From the NCBI RefSeq assembly GCF_014161445.1, contig NZ_JABBXA010000007.1, forward strand, positions 308,290 to 372,289: a stretch of 64,000 nt of DNA. The letters are read 5' to 3'. Below are positions 35,866 through 44,670 of this stretch, piece by piece. Origin of the DNA: Microbispora sp. H13382. GTDB lineage: Bacteria; Actinomycetota; Actinomycetes; Streptosporangiales; Streptosporangiaceae. A program made the position numbers and the translations under genes. The notes beneath the pieces are model-generated. The model did not search any database. It had not been told where the DNA came from and saw nothing but the letters and a program-made list of their open reading frames with translations. Numbering within the stretch: the first letter of the stretch is position 1; every line of letters begins with the position of its first letter.

Positions 35866-36513
35866 TCACAGGAGACCGGCGTCGCGCACCTTCATCGCCA
35901 CCTGGACCCGGTTGTCGGTGCCGAGCTTGGCGAAGATCCTGGTGACGTTCGCCTTCACGGTGGCGACGCTCATGTAGAGACGCCCGGCGATCTCCGCGTT
36001 CGACCTGCCGTGCGCCACCTCGACCGCGACCTCGAGCTCCCGCTCGGTGAGCCGGGCCAGCTCCTCCTTCGCCCGCGGGAGGGACGGCCCGGATCCGCCG
36101 GTCGCCGCGGCGATCACCTGGCGGGCGACGCTCGGCGACAGCACGGGCTCGCCCTTCGCCACGGCGCGGACCGCCTCGATCATCCGCGGCGGCGGGGTGT
36201 CCTTCAGCAGGAAGCCGTCGGCGCCGAGCCGCAGGGCCCGCAGCACCATGTCGTCGGCGTCGAACGTGGTGAGCACGAGGATCCGCGGCGGGCTCGGCTG
36301 CGCCCGCAACAGCTCGGTGGTGACCAGCCCGTCCTGGTTGGGCATCCGGATGTCCAGCAGCACCACGTCGGGGCGCAGGTCGCGGATCAGGTCCATGGCG
36401 CGCAGCCCGTCTTCGGCCTCGCCGGCGATGTCGAAGTCGGGTTCGCCGCCGAGGATGAGACGCAGCCCGGTCCGCACCATCGCGTCGTCATCCACTATCA
36501 CCAGCCGGGTCAC
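35866..36513 (-). CDS. NarL/FixJ-type response regulator
   Basis: 215 aa. The receiver domain has the acidic pair in 'VIVDDDAMVR', the phosphoacceptor Asp in 'VVLLDIRMPNQDG' and Lys in 'FLLKDTPP'. The LuxR helix-turn-helix ends the protein ('LTERELEVAVEVAHGRSNAEIAGRLYMS'). I chose the GTG at 36513, preceded by GGAGG at good spacing. It then overlaps the histidine kinase gene by 26 nt, so it is coupled to it. It is predicted to control the divergent ABC transporter. Confidence 0.93.
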   Translation of the reverse strand: MTRLVIVDDDAMVRTGLRLILGGEPDFDIAGEAEDGLRAMDLIRDLRPDVVLLDIRMPNQDGLVTTELLRAQPSPPRILVLTTFDADDMVLRALRLGADGFLLKDTPPPRMIEAVRAVAKGEPVLSPSVARQVIAAATGGSGPSLPRAKEELARLTERELEVAVEVAHGRSNAEIAGRLYMSVATVKANVTRIFAKLGTDNRVQVAMKVRDAGLL

Positions 36514-37666
36514 GGTCCACAGCCTCCCATGGCAATCGGACATCAAGGATGAAGCGCCCGTCCTGGATGGTATGGCTGAGGGTGCCGCCGGCCATCCTCG
36601 TCCGCTCCGCCAGGCCCACCAGGCCCAGCCTGCCGCCCGGACCGGGGGCCGAGCCGGGGCGCGCGGGGTTCGTCACCCGGATCCGCAGGTCCTCCCCCGG
36701 CCGTCCGCCGAGCTCGGCGGTGACCCGGGCGCCCGGCGCGTGCTTACGCGCGTTGGTCAGCGCCTCCTGCACGATCCGGTACGCGTGCCGGCCCGTCTGC
36801 GCGGGCAGCGACTCCCGGCCGTCGATGCTGTCGTCCACCTCGACCTGCTGCCCGGCGGCGCGGACCTCGCCGAACAACGCGTCCAGCTGGGTCAGATCGG
36901 GCTGCGGCGCCTCCACGGCCCCGTCCTCGCGGAGCGTGCGCAGCACCGCGCGCAACTCGTTGAGCGACTGGTGCGCGTTCTCCTGGATGGCCAGCGCGGC
37001 CTCCCGGGTCTGCTCGGGGCCGAGGTCCGTGCGGTACGCCAGGCCGCCGGCCAGCATGGCCAGCAGGGAGATCCGGTGCGCGAGCACGTCGTGCATCTCC
37101 TGGGCGATCTTCACCCGTTCCGCCAGCCGCGCCCGGTCGAGCCGCTGGCGCTGCTCACGCTCGGCGGCCCACGCCTGCTCCCGCAGGGACATCTCCAGGT
37201 CGCGGCGTCCCCGCAGATAGAGGCCGAACACGGTCAGCCCGCCGAGAATCGTCAGCCCCGTCACCGAGGAGACGACCGTCGCCTGGTCCACGCCGCCCCG
37301 TGCCCCGCCGGCCAGCAGGCACGCCGCGGACACGACCGCGACCGGGATGGTCCGGCTCCACCGGCGATGGGTCACCAGGGACACGTACGCGACATACGCG
37401 GGGCCGGTCGCCGTGGACGAGAACGTCGTCAGCAGGGCGGTCGCCAGCGCGATCTGCCACGGCCACCGGCGCCGCCACCCCATCAGGGCGAGCCCGATCA
37501 GGCCGAGCGTCGTGTCGATCAGCACCTGCGGGAGACGGTCGCCGTCGTGCAGGACGAGCCAGGCCAGCACCACACCGTTGAACAGCATCGGCACCGCGGC
37601 GCACAGGTAGCGCAGCGCGACGCCCCGCCTGTCCAGAGGCGGCTGGTAGTCCGGTCGGCCGTGCAC
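36488..37666 (-). CDS. Two-component sensor histidine kinase (HisKA_3 type)
   Basis: 392 aa. The first ~165 residues contain about five hydrophobic helices and no large extracellular loop, as in DesK/LiaS-like intramembrane sensors. The dimerisation helix follows with the phosphoacceptor His in 'QEMHDVLAHRISLL'. The ATPase domain has the N box 'QEALTNARKHAPG' and 'GLGLVGL'-like 'GRLGLVGLAERTRMAGG'. The GTG at 37666 is chosen; upstream frame is Arg/Pro-rich shadow. Its partner regulator overlaps it downstream. Adjacent ABC genes suggest that it senses antibiotic or membrane stress. Confidence 0.93.
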   Translation of the reverse strand: MHGRPDYQPPLDRRGVALRYLCAAVPMLFNGVVLAWLVLHDGDRLPQVLIDTTLGLIGLALMGWRRRWPWQIALATALLTTFSSTATGPAYVAYVSLVTHRRWSRTIPVAVVSAACLLAGGARGGVDQATVVSSVTGLTILGGLTVFGLYLRGRRDLEMSLREQAWAAEREQRQRLDRARLAERVKIAQEMHDVLAHRISLLAMLAGGLAYRTDLGPEQTREAALAIQENAHQSLNELRAVLRTLREDGAVEAPQPDLTQLDALFGEVRAAGQQVEVDDSIDGRESLPAQTGRHAYRIVQEALTNARKHAPGARVTAELGGRPGEDLRIRVTNPARPGSAPGPGGRLGLVGLAERTRMAGGTLSHTIQDGRFILDVRLPWEAVDRDPAGDSG

Positions 37667-37829
37667 AGCCCCACAGCTTAGGGACCACCGCGGACAGGTC
37701 TTAGCGACCTGGGTCGACCTGTGGACAGCCGCAGGTATCGCCCGCGGGCGGAAGGTACGGCCCCGCGTCCGATCGCGGCGGACCCCGGTCCGATGCGGCG
37801 GCGTCCGCCCTCGCGGTGGACTGAACGGC

Positions 37830-38588
37830 GTGATCGAGTTCAACCATGTCAGCAAGATCTACGGAACGGTGACGGCGCTCGACGACGTGTCCTTCACCGT
37901 AGGGGCCGGAAGCGTCACCGGCTTTCTCGGGCCCAACGGCGCCGGGAAGTCGACGGCCCTGCGCATCCTGGTGGGGCTCGCCCGCCCCTCGTCCGGTTCG
38001 GCGACCGTGCTCGGCCTGCCGTACGCCGAGATGGCCGGCCCGGCCCTGCGGGTCGGCACCCTCCTCGACGCCGGGGCGCGGCATCCGGGCCGCACCGGCA
38101 GGGAGGTGCTGACGCTCGGCGCGATGACCCTCGGGCTGCCGCGGACGCGGGTCGGCGAGGTGCTCGACCTGGTGGGACTGACCGAGCGGGAGAGCCGGCG
38201 GACGGTCGGCGGCTACTCACTCGGGATGCGGCAGCGGCTCGGCATCGCGCACGCCCTGCTCGGCGGTCCCGAGGTGCTCGTCCTGGACGAGCCCGCCAAC
38301 GGCCTCGACCCCCAGGGCATCCACTGGATGCGCCGCCTGCTGCGCGACCTCGCGGACGCCGGATGCGCCGTGCTGCTCAGTTCGCACCTGCTGCACGAGG
38401 TGGAGCAGGTGGCGGACCGCATCGTGATGATCGGCCGCGGCCGCGTGCTCGCCCAGGGCACGGTCGACGAGCTGAGCCGGGGCCGCGGCCTCGAAGAGAC
38501 CTTCCTCGAACTGACCGCGCACGAGGACCGGAGGAGCACGGGCGCCGGCGCGTTCCCCGGCACCGACGCGGGCCGGGGCGCCGCATGA
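37830..38588 (+). CDS. ABC transporter ATP-binding protein
   Basis: 252 aa. Walker A 'GPNGAGKST', the signature region 'GYSLGMRQRLGIAHAL', Walker B 'VLVLDEPANGLDP' and the switch His in 'LLSSHLLHEVEQ' are all intact. The YSLGMRQR form of the signature is typical of exporters of the ABC-2/DrrA class. GTG start at 37830. Its stop overlaps an ATG (ATGA) in the frame of the permease gene. The divergent two-component system probably controls it. The transported compound is unknown; drug or lipid export is usual for this class. Confidence 0.95.
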   Translation: MIEFNHVSKIYGTVTALDDVSFTVGAGSVTGFLGPNGAGKSTALRILVGLARPSSGSATVLGLPYAEMAGPALRVGTLLDAGARHPGRTGREVLTLGAMTLGLPRTRVGEVLDLVGLTERESRRTVGGYSLGMRQRLGIAHALLGGPEVLVLDEPANGLDPQGIHWMRRLLRDLADAGCAVLLSSHLLHEVEQVADRIVMIGRGRVLAQGTVDELSRGRGLEETFLELTAHEDRRSTGAGAFPGTDAGRGAA

Positions 38589-38656
38589 GCCGCGCCGGGC
38601 GTCACCCGAACGACATCGCGGGGGCCGCGCCGAGCCCCCTCACGAAGGACGGCACG

Positions 38657-39397
38657 ATGACCGCGACCACACCGATCCCCTTCCGCAGACTGCTCCTCGT
38701 CGAAGCCCGCAAGCTCGTCGACACCCGCAGCGGCAAGATCATCACGATGGTCATGCTCGCGCTGGTGGTCGCGTCCATCGCCGCGCGCGGCGCCGTCGTC
38801 GGGCCGAAGTCGCAGACCCTGGTGGGCACCGCCGGGATCGCCCTGGGCACTCTGCTCCCGGTGCTCGCCATCCTCACCATGACCGGCGAGTGGACGCACC
38901 GCACGGCGCTGACCACCTTCGTGCTCGAACCGCGCCGCCATCGCGTCCTCGCCGCCAAGAGCCTGCCGCCCCTGCTCGCGGCGGTGGCGCTCTCGCTGTT
39001 CGCCATGCTGGTCGCGGTGCCGATCACGGCCGTCGTGGCCGTGGTCAGGACCATTCCCGCCGATTGGGGGGTGCAGCCGATCTGGCTGCTCGGCTGGACG
39101 GGGGTGAACGTGCTCGTGGCCGCGCAGGGCCTCGCCCTCGGCGCGCTGCTCCTCAACGCGCCCGCCGCGATCGTGATCAGCCTGTCGACGCCGGTCCTGT
39201 GGGCCGTCGTCGGCAGGCTCGGCTCGGTCGGCGCGGGGCTCGCCGAGTGGCTCGACCTCAACACCACCTGCGCTCCCCTGGTGAGCGGCGACATGACCTG
39301 GAGCGAGGGCGCCAGGCTCGCGGCGTCGGCGGCCTTCTGGATCGTCCTCCCCATGGCCGCCGGCCTGGTCCGCGTGCTCCGCAAGGAGGTGACCTGA
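38657..39397 (+). CDS. ABC-2 type transporter permease
   Basis: 246 aa with six hydrophobic helices in the ABC-2 pattern: after 'FRRLLLVEARKLVDTRSGK', which is typical of the family's cytoplasmic start, come helices near 25-45, 55-75, 105-130, 145-170, 175-195 and 215-235. I chose the ATG at 38657 with GAAGGAC upstream. An in-frame ATG at 38585 overlapping the ATPase stop is the alternative and would add 24 polar residues. It forms an exporter with the preceding ATPase. Confidence 0.9.
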   Translation: MTATTPIPFRRLLLVEARKLVDTRSGKIITMVMLALVVASIAARGAVVGPKSQTLVGTAGIALGTLLPVLAILTMTGEWTHRTALTTFVLEPRRHRVLAAKSLPPLLAAVALSLFAMLVAVPITAVVAVVRTIPADWGVQPIWLLGWTGVNVLVAAQGLALGALLLNAPAAIVISLSTPVLWAVVGRLGSVGAGLAEWLDLNTTCAPLVSGDMTWSEGARLAASAAFWIVLPMAAGLVRVLRKEVT

Positions 39398-39426
39398 CCC
39401 GAGCACACCCGTCCCTGCGGGCCTGC

Positions 39427-39538
39427 GAGGTACGCGCCGGCCCGCAAGGCCGGGCACGGGTGACGTGGTGCGCACCGCCCGCAGGTCGGGCACGGGTGAC
39501 GAGGTGCGTGCCGGCCCTCAGGGCCGGGCACGGGTGAC
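39427..39538. repeat. Three imperfect 36-38-bp tandem repeats
   Basis: Units at 39427-39464, 39465-39500 and 39501-39538 share GGTGCG...CCG...GGGCACGGGTGAC, and a fourth unit starts at 39539. They fill the gap between the ABC permease stop and the convergent AlkZ-like gene. Each unit contains a CCGGCCC/GGGCCGG-type inverted repeat, so stacked hairpins and transcription termination are possible. Confidence 0.8.
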
Positions 39539-39547
39539 GAGGTGCCT

Positions 39548-40639
39548 CTAGAGCCGGTCGAGGAGCGTCGCCACGCGGTCGGTCTCCGCGGCCAAGAGAC
39601 GCTCCGGCACCGGCTCGAACAGCTCCACGACCGGACGCCCCTCCTTGGCCTCCCACACGCCCGCCACCCGGCTCCGGTGGATGACCACGGGCGAGATCCA
39701 GCCGGCCGTCCGGCTCACCTTGGGCCGCGCGGCCTTCGGCAGGAGCGGTTCCAGGTCGCGCGGCGCACCCAGGATGAACTGGTCGAAGCCGGGCAGCAGA
39801 TGCACGTCCTCGGACGGCGGGCAGGCCAGCAGGTCGTCCAGAAGCTCCGCGGGCAGCACGGCGGGCATGCCCTCCACCTCGACCTGCGCCAGCTCGGGCT
39901 CCAGATCCCGGAACCAGCCGCGCAGGACGGCCTTCGGCGTGGCGCCGCGGAACAGCCAGGCGTCGAACATCCGGGGAGTGGCCGGGCCGTGGGCGCCGAG
40001 GAAGGCGCGGAGCACCCGCACTCCCCCTTCCTCCGCCGAAAGCGCCTCTCTCCCGCCCGGCAGCCAGCCGGCGGGTGCGGTGAAGGTGACCCTGCCGTCC
40101 CGCGGCGGGCCGTAGCACAGCTCGCCCAGGAAGCTGAGCGGCTTGAGCAGCGCGCCCCAGCCGGACGTGAGGGCCTGTCTGAGGTGGACGTCCCCGGTCA
40201 CCTCCATGACCGCCTCGACCAGCTCCTCCCGGGTCAGCACCCGGCCGGACAACGCACGTGGAACGGCGTCCACGACGGCCTCGATCTCCCCGGCGGACAC
40301 TCCGTGGCCACGCTGCCAGGAGGCCTTCTCCCAGAACCTCAGCGACCCGAGGGCCGCGCGGTAGGCGGGGAACTCGTCGGCGGGGAGGAGGTGGAGCGTG
40401 CCGCGCATCGTCCAGGTCTTGACCAGCGTGCGGTCACGCCACAGGGCGTCCTCGATTTCTCCGGGGCGCGGACTCGCGTGCCGCACGGCGACGGCCAGCG
40501 CCGCCGACGAGGCGACCTGGGCCTGCACCCCGCACAGACGCCGCGCGATCGCCACCGCGTCGTCACCGCTCGCGGGCTCGACGAACTGCCGTCTCAGCCT
40601 CCAGGAGAGCACCTGCGCCCACGTCGTCTCGGCAACCAC
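39548..40639 (-). CDS. AlkZ/YcaQ-like winged-helix DNA glycosylase family protein
   Basis: 363 aa, the usual size for the HTH_42 family. 'GVQAQVASSAALAV' contains the Q-x-Q motif that supplies the catalytic residues in AlkZ, and 'LVKTWTMRGTLHLLPADEF' is the family's beta-hairpin/winged region. AlkZ-type enzymes unhook bulky or cross-linked bases; some protect a producer from its own DNA-damaging metabolite. There is no such cluster visible here, so a general repair role is likely. The ATG at 40639 starts a monocistronic gene. Confidence 0.85.
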   Translation of the reverse strand: MVAETTWAQVLSWRLRRQFVEPASGDDAVAIARRLCGVQAQVASSAALAVAVRHASPRPGEIEDALWRDRTLVKTWTMRGTLHLLPADEFPAYRAALGSLRFWEKASWQRGHGVSAGEIEAVVDAVPRALSGRVLTREELVEAVMEVTGDVHLRQALTSGWGALLKPLSFLGELCYGPPRDGRVTFTAPAGWLPGGREALSAEEGGVRVLRAFLGAHGPATPRMFDAWLFRGATPKAVLRGWFRDLEPELAQVEVEGMPAVLPAELLDDLLACPPSEDVHLLPGFDQFILGAPRDLEPLLPKAARPKVSRTAGWISPVVIHRSRVAGVWEAKEGRPVVELFEPVPERLLAAETDRVATLLDRL

Positions 40640-40757
40640 GTCACACTTCTACACCTCGGGTGCGACAAGTCGCGCACCCCGAGGTGCACGGTCGTACCGC
40701 TCCCGCCGGGCGACCCCGCAGGCCCCGGGCCCGGCAAGGCCCCGGACCCTGGCCCGG

Positions 40758-41369
40758 TCAGCCGAGCCGGCGCATCAGGTGGTCGCGGGCGGCGCGGTCG
40801 CCGGGGGCGCCCCGCTCCGCGAGGCGTTCCGCGACGTACCGCCGGTGGGCCTCGTCCACGTTCCCGCCGTACTTGAACTTGCCGTTGACCTTCTGGACCG
40901 CCAGCCGGAGGCCGCGGATGCCCGGCAGGCTCCGGTGGTGCTCGGCGGGGTCGGCGAGATCGTGGTCCAGACGCGCGAGCTGGGCCCGCAGGATGCCGAG
41001 TTTCCCGTCGGGATCGTCGACGATCTCCGCGCGGCAGACCAGCTGGACGGCCGCGTAGTACGTGGTGGGGATACCGAGCCGGGGATCCTCGCCGGTGCCC
41101 GGCAGCGCCTTCCAGCCCCCCTCGACGTACGCCCAGTCACCGGCCACCGACATGACCACGGCCGGGTTCTCCACGATCGCGGACCAGACCGGGTTCGGCC
41201 GGGCGAGGTGCAGCAGGATCGTGGACGCGTCGGCGAGGAGGAACTGCGTGGGCACGATCACCGGCACGTCACGGTCACGCCCGGACGCGATGAGGTGACC
41301 GAACTCGTTGGCGCGGACGAAGGCCAGCGCCTCCTCGTCGGCGGCGGAGTCCCAGGGATGGATGAGCAC
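40758..41369 (-). CDS. PaiB-like FMN-binding protein
   Basis: 203 aa, the common length for PaiB/FMN_bind_2 proteins. 'FGHLIASG' and 'TQFLLADAS..LHLARPNP' are family landmarks. 'YYAAVQLVCRAEIVDD', 'LPGIRGLRLAVQKVNGKFK' and 'HRRYVAERLAERGA' are also typical. The split-barrel fold binds FMN, and in Bacillus PaiB is a repressor of sporulation and protease genes. Here the function is inferred only from family. The GTG at 41369 is chosen because the open frame upstream looks non-coding. It is divergent from the DUF4240 gene. Confidence 0.85.
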   Translation of the reverse strand: MLIHPWDSAADEEALAFVRANEFGHLIASGRDRDVPVIVPTQFLLADASTILLHLARPNPVWSAIVENPAVVMSVAGDWAYVEGGWKALPGTGEDPRLGIPTTYYAAVQLVCRAEIVDDPDGKLGILRAQLARLDHDLADPAEHHRSLPGIRGLRLAVQKVNGKFKYGGNVDEAHRRYVAERLAERGAPGDRAARDHLMRRLG

Positions 41370-41456
41370 ACCCTTACTGTACGCAGAGACATCCGCCCTC
41401 CCCACGCGCAGGATTGGCCCGGCCCGCACCTACCTCCCGGTGTCACTATCGCCATC

Positions 41457-42080
41457 GTGGACATCGACCAGTTCTGGCGCCTGATCGAGCAGTCCGCCCG
41501 GGAGACCGAGCGGAAGCAGGCCCGCTTCGAATGGCTGCGGGACCGGCTGGCACAGCGCCGGCCGGAGGAGATCGTCGATTTCAAGGAGCTGCTGTCGGCG
41601 ACGGAGAAGAAGGCCTACACCTGGCTGATGTGGGGCGCCTTGCTGGGTCTTTTCGGCTACGGCGGCGACGACGGCTTCCGGTATTTCCGCCTGTGGCTCG
41701 TCGGTCTGGGGCGTGACGCCTTCGAACGGGTCGCGCGCGAACCCGACGCCCTCGTCGAACTACCCGCGATCCGTCACCTGCTGGGTAAACAGAGCGCATG
41801 GTTACGGCGGCCCGATCACCTGGACGGCTCGGCGTGGAGCAACGATGAGTGGCCCGACTTCGAGTGGCTCGAATTCGTGCCCGACGCCGCATGGGAGCAG
41901 GCGACCGGTGAGGACGCCGACGGGCTCTACGCGGCTTATCGGGCACGCGGCCACGACCCGTCATGCGTACCTCAGCCGGGGGGCGAGGAATGGGACGTCT
42001 ACGACTGGGACGAGACGGCCCGCAGGCTGCCGAGAGTCGGCCGGTACCTGAGGGACCCGCACCGCGGCATCGACGACTGA
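41457..42080 (+). CDS. DUF4240 family protein
   Basis: 207 aa. 'DIDQFWRLIEQSARE' at the N-terminus and 'GFRYFRLWLVGLGRDAFERV' are the usual DUF4240 pattern. The family often sits next to immunity or toxin genes and some members are proposed immunity proteins, but no activity is established. The C-terminal part is acidic with many Trp/Tyr residues. The GTG start is 87 bp from the divergent PaiB-like gene. Confidence 0.82.
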   Translation: MDIDQFWRLIEQSARETERKQARFEWLRDRLAQRRPEEIVDFKELLSATEKKAYTWLMWGALLGLFGYGGDDGFRYFRLWLVGLGRDAFERVAREPDALVELPAIRHLLGKQSAWLRRPDHLDGSAWSNDEWPDFEWLEFVPDAAWEQATGEDADGLYAAYRARGHDPSCVPQPGGEEWDVYDWDETARRLPRVGRYLRDPHRGIDD

Positions 42081-42089
42081 GGCCGGCGC

Positions 42090-42818
42090 TCACACACGCC
42101 GCAGGAGCAGGGTGACGAAACCGAGGGCACTGCGGTAGCCGCCGAGCCACATGTCGCGGTGCTCCCGCATCACGGCGAGCGCCCGGTCACCGTCGGGGCC
42201 GGGGTTGTCCGCGGCCCAGCGCGCCAGCGTGCCGGTCCACGACCATTCGTACTCGTCCCACTCCGCCAGGTCGCTCACGTGGGCGTAGACGGTCAGCCAC
42301 CCCTTGGACTCGGCGGCCTCCACCGTGCCCGCGAGATCCGGGTAGTCGCCGATCGCTTCGAGGACCTCGGGAGCGGGAGGCCGTTCCCAGTACCCCTCCC
42401 CCACCAGCGCGAGGCCGCCGGGCCGTACGAACCCGGCGAGAGCCTCCATCGTCTCCGTCAGCCCGCCGAAGGCGTGCGTCGAGCCCACACACAGCCCCAG
42501 GTCGTACGGCTGGGCGACGGTGAAGGCGTCGGCGGACATCGTGTGCAGCGTCAGCCGGTCGGCCAGCCCCCGCCTGACGGCCGCCTCGTTCGCGGACGCC
42601 ACGGCGTGCGGCGAGATGTCGACACCGTCGGCCCGCGCGGACGGGTGGAGTTCGAGCGCCCGGAGCGACCACTCGCCCTCGCCGCAGCCCAGGTCGAGGA
42701 TGCGGGCCTCCTGCGGCAACGCCGCCCGGCGCAGCAGCCGGTCGAGGGACGCCGCCGAGACGGGCGCGGCGATCGGATGGTCACGATGAGCGATGGCGCT
42801 GAGCAGTCGTCGATCCAC
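42090..42818 (-). CDS. SAM-dependent methyltransferase (class I)
   Basis: 242 aa. Motif I is 'ILDLGCGEGEWSLRAL', motif II lies around 'ADGVDISPHAV', and 'FVRPGGLALVGEGYWERPP' is the post-I strand and loop. The central Rossmann fold is complete. The GTG at 42818 lies a few codons before the conserved 'DRRLLSAIAHRDHPI' start, typical of this small-molecule methyltransferase group. The acceptor is unknown. It ends convergently 9 bp from the DUF4240 gene. Confidence 0.87.
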   Translation of the reverse strand: MDRRLLSAIAHRDHPIAAPVSAASLDRLLRRAALPQEARILDLGCGEGEWSLRALELHPSARADGVDISPHAVASANEAAVRRGLADRLTLHTMSADAFTVAQPYDLGLCVGSTHAFGGLTETMEALAGFVRPGGLALVGEGYWERPPAPEVLEAIGDYPDLAGTVEAAESKGWLTVYAHVSDLAEWDEYEWSWTGTLARWAADNPGPDGDRALAVMREHRDMWLGGYRSALGFVTLLLRRV

Positions 42819-43108
42819 GTCGCCATCCTCGCAAGGAGGACGGGACCTCCGCATCCGCATATGACGGCCCGGCCCATGCCGGCCAAGCATCACCGGGCGA
42901 CGAACCGCCGGCGGGCATGCCTTGATCCGCAGGCAGAGAAGTCGGGACAATTTCCTCGCCAGTCGCATCGAATCGCATCCCTTTCACCGCCGCCCGGACG
43001 GCGGCGCGAGGCGTGCCGTCCGTACCACCGCGAGCCACGAGTGAGCGGAGGACGGCGGCCACCGCAGGGTCGGCCAACCCGACGACCCGCCCGACAGGAA
43101 GGACCGTG

Positions 43109-44668
43109 ATGAGTCACTCAGCGCAACGCCTGGGCGTGGTCGCCGAATCGGCGCCGGGCGAGACACGCGTGGCGGCCACCCCGGCCACCGTCCCGCAACT
43201 GGTCTCGCTCGGCTACGAGGTGGTCGTCGAATCGGGCGCCGGCCGGCGGTCGGGCTTCACCGACGACGCGTACGCCCGGGCCGGAGCGCGGATCGGCGAC
43301 CGCGAGGAGACGTGGAGCGCCGATGCCGTGCTCAAGGTGAACGCCCCGGCGGCGGACGAGATCACGGCGCTGCGCGAGGGCGCCACGCTCGTCTCGCTGA
43401 TCGGCCCGGCGGCCAACGCCGACCTGGTGGACGCGCTCGCACGACGGCCGATCACCGTCCTCGCGATGGACGCCGTGCCGCGCGTCTCCCGCGCGCAGGC
43501 GCTCGACGTGCTGAGCTCGATGGCGAACATCGCCGGCTACCGCGCCGTCATCGAGGCCGCGCACGCGTTCGGGCGGCTCTTCACCGGTCAGGTGACCGCG
43601 GCGGGGAAGGTCCCTCCGGCCAAGGTCCTGGTGGCGGGCGCGGGCGTGGCGGGGCTGGCGGCCATAGCCACGGCGGCCAGTTTGGGCGCGATCGTACGGG
43701 CGACCGATCCCCGTCCCGAGGTCGCCGAGCAGGTGCGCTCTCTGGGCGCGGAGTTCCTCGACGTCGGGGTCGCGCAGGAGTCGAGCGCGGACGGGTACGC
43801 CAGGCAGACCTCGCGCGACTACGACCGCCGCGCCGCCGAGCTGTACGCCGAGCAGGCCGCCGACGTGGACATCGTCATCACCACCGCCCTGATCCCCGGG
43901 CGTCCCGCCCCCCGGCTGCTCACCTCCGAGCACGTGGCGCGCATGCGCCCGGGCAGCGTCGTCGTCGACATGGCCGCCGCGCAGGGCGGCAACGTCGAAG
44001 GCACCCGCCCCGGCGAGGCGGTCGTCACCGAGAACGGCGTGACCATCATCGGCTACACCGACCTCGCGGGACGGCTGCCGGCGCAGGCCTCGCAGCTCTA
44101 CGGCACCAACGTCGTCAACCTGATGAAGCTGCTCACCCCCGGCGAGGACGGCCGGCTCGTGCTGGACTTCGACGACGTCGTGCAGCGCGCGATGACCGTC
44201 GTCCGCGACGGCGAGAAGACCTGGCCGCCGCCGCCCGTGCCGGTGAGCGCGGCCCCCGCCCCCACCCCCGTAGCCGCGGACCGGGGGACGGCGCCGTCCT
44301 CCGCCGGGAGACCGCCGTCCCCGCCAGGACGACGACGTCACCTGGTCACCGCCGCCGTCGCCGCCGCGCTGTTCGTCCTGACCGCGTTCTCGCCGAACGC
44401 GCTGATCGAGCACGTCACCGTCTTCGTCCTGTCGATCGTGATCGGCTACTACGTCATCGGCAACGTGCACCACGCCCTGCACACGCCGCTGATGTCGATC
44501 ACGAACGCCATCTCCGGAATCATCGTCGTCGGCGCGCTGCTCCAGATCGGGCAGGGCGGCACGGTCGTCGCCGTCCTGTCGTTCGTCGCCATCCTGCTGG
44601 CGAGCGTCAACATCGTCGGCGGCTTCGCCGTGACCCGTCGCATGCTCGGCATGTTCACGAGGAGCTGA
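43109..44668 (+). CDS. pntA: NAD(P) transhydrogenase alpha subunit, fused dI + dII form
   Basis: 519 aa. The NAD-binding domain I spans ~10-380 with the Rossmann loop '[17 protein letters not shown]' near 172 and '[19 protein letters not shown]'. After a Pro/Ala-rich linker (~380-415) come four hydrophobic helices ('[15 protein letters not shown]', '[14 protein letters not shown]', '[13 protein letters not shown]', '[20 protein letters not shown]'). This is the two-subunit E. coli type; several actinomycetes split this protein into two. AGGAAGGA precedes the ATG. It precedes pntB by 2 nt. The enzyme couples proton flux to hydride transfer from NADH to NADP+. Confidence 0.96.
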   Translation: MSHSAQRLGVVAESAPGETRVAATPATVPQLVSLGYEVVVESGAGRRSGFTDDAYARAGARIGDREETWSADAVLKVNAPAADEITALREGATLVSLIGPAANADLVDALARRPITVLAMDAVPRVSRAQALDVLSSMANIAGYRAVIEAAHAFGRLFTGQVTAAGKVPPAKVLVAGAGVAGLAAIATAASLGAIVRATDPRPEVAEQVRSLGAEFLDVGVAQESSADGYARQTSRDYDRRAAELYAEQAADVDIVITTALIPGRPAPRLLTSEHVARMRPGSVVVDMAAAQGGNVEGTRPGEAVVTENGVTIIGYTDLAGRLPAQASQLYGTNVVNLMKLLTPGEDGRLVLDFDDVVQRAMTVVRDGEKTWPPPPVPVSAAPAPTPVAADRGTAPSSAGRPPSPPGRRRHLVTAAVAAALFVLTAFSPNALIEHVTVFVLSIVIGYYVIGNVHHALHTPLMSITNAISGIIVVGALLQIGQGGTVVAVLSFVAILLASVNIVGGFAVTRRMLGMFTRS

Positions 44669-44670
44669 CC

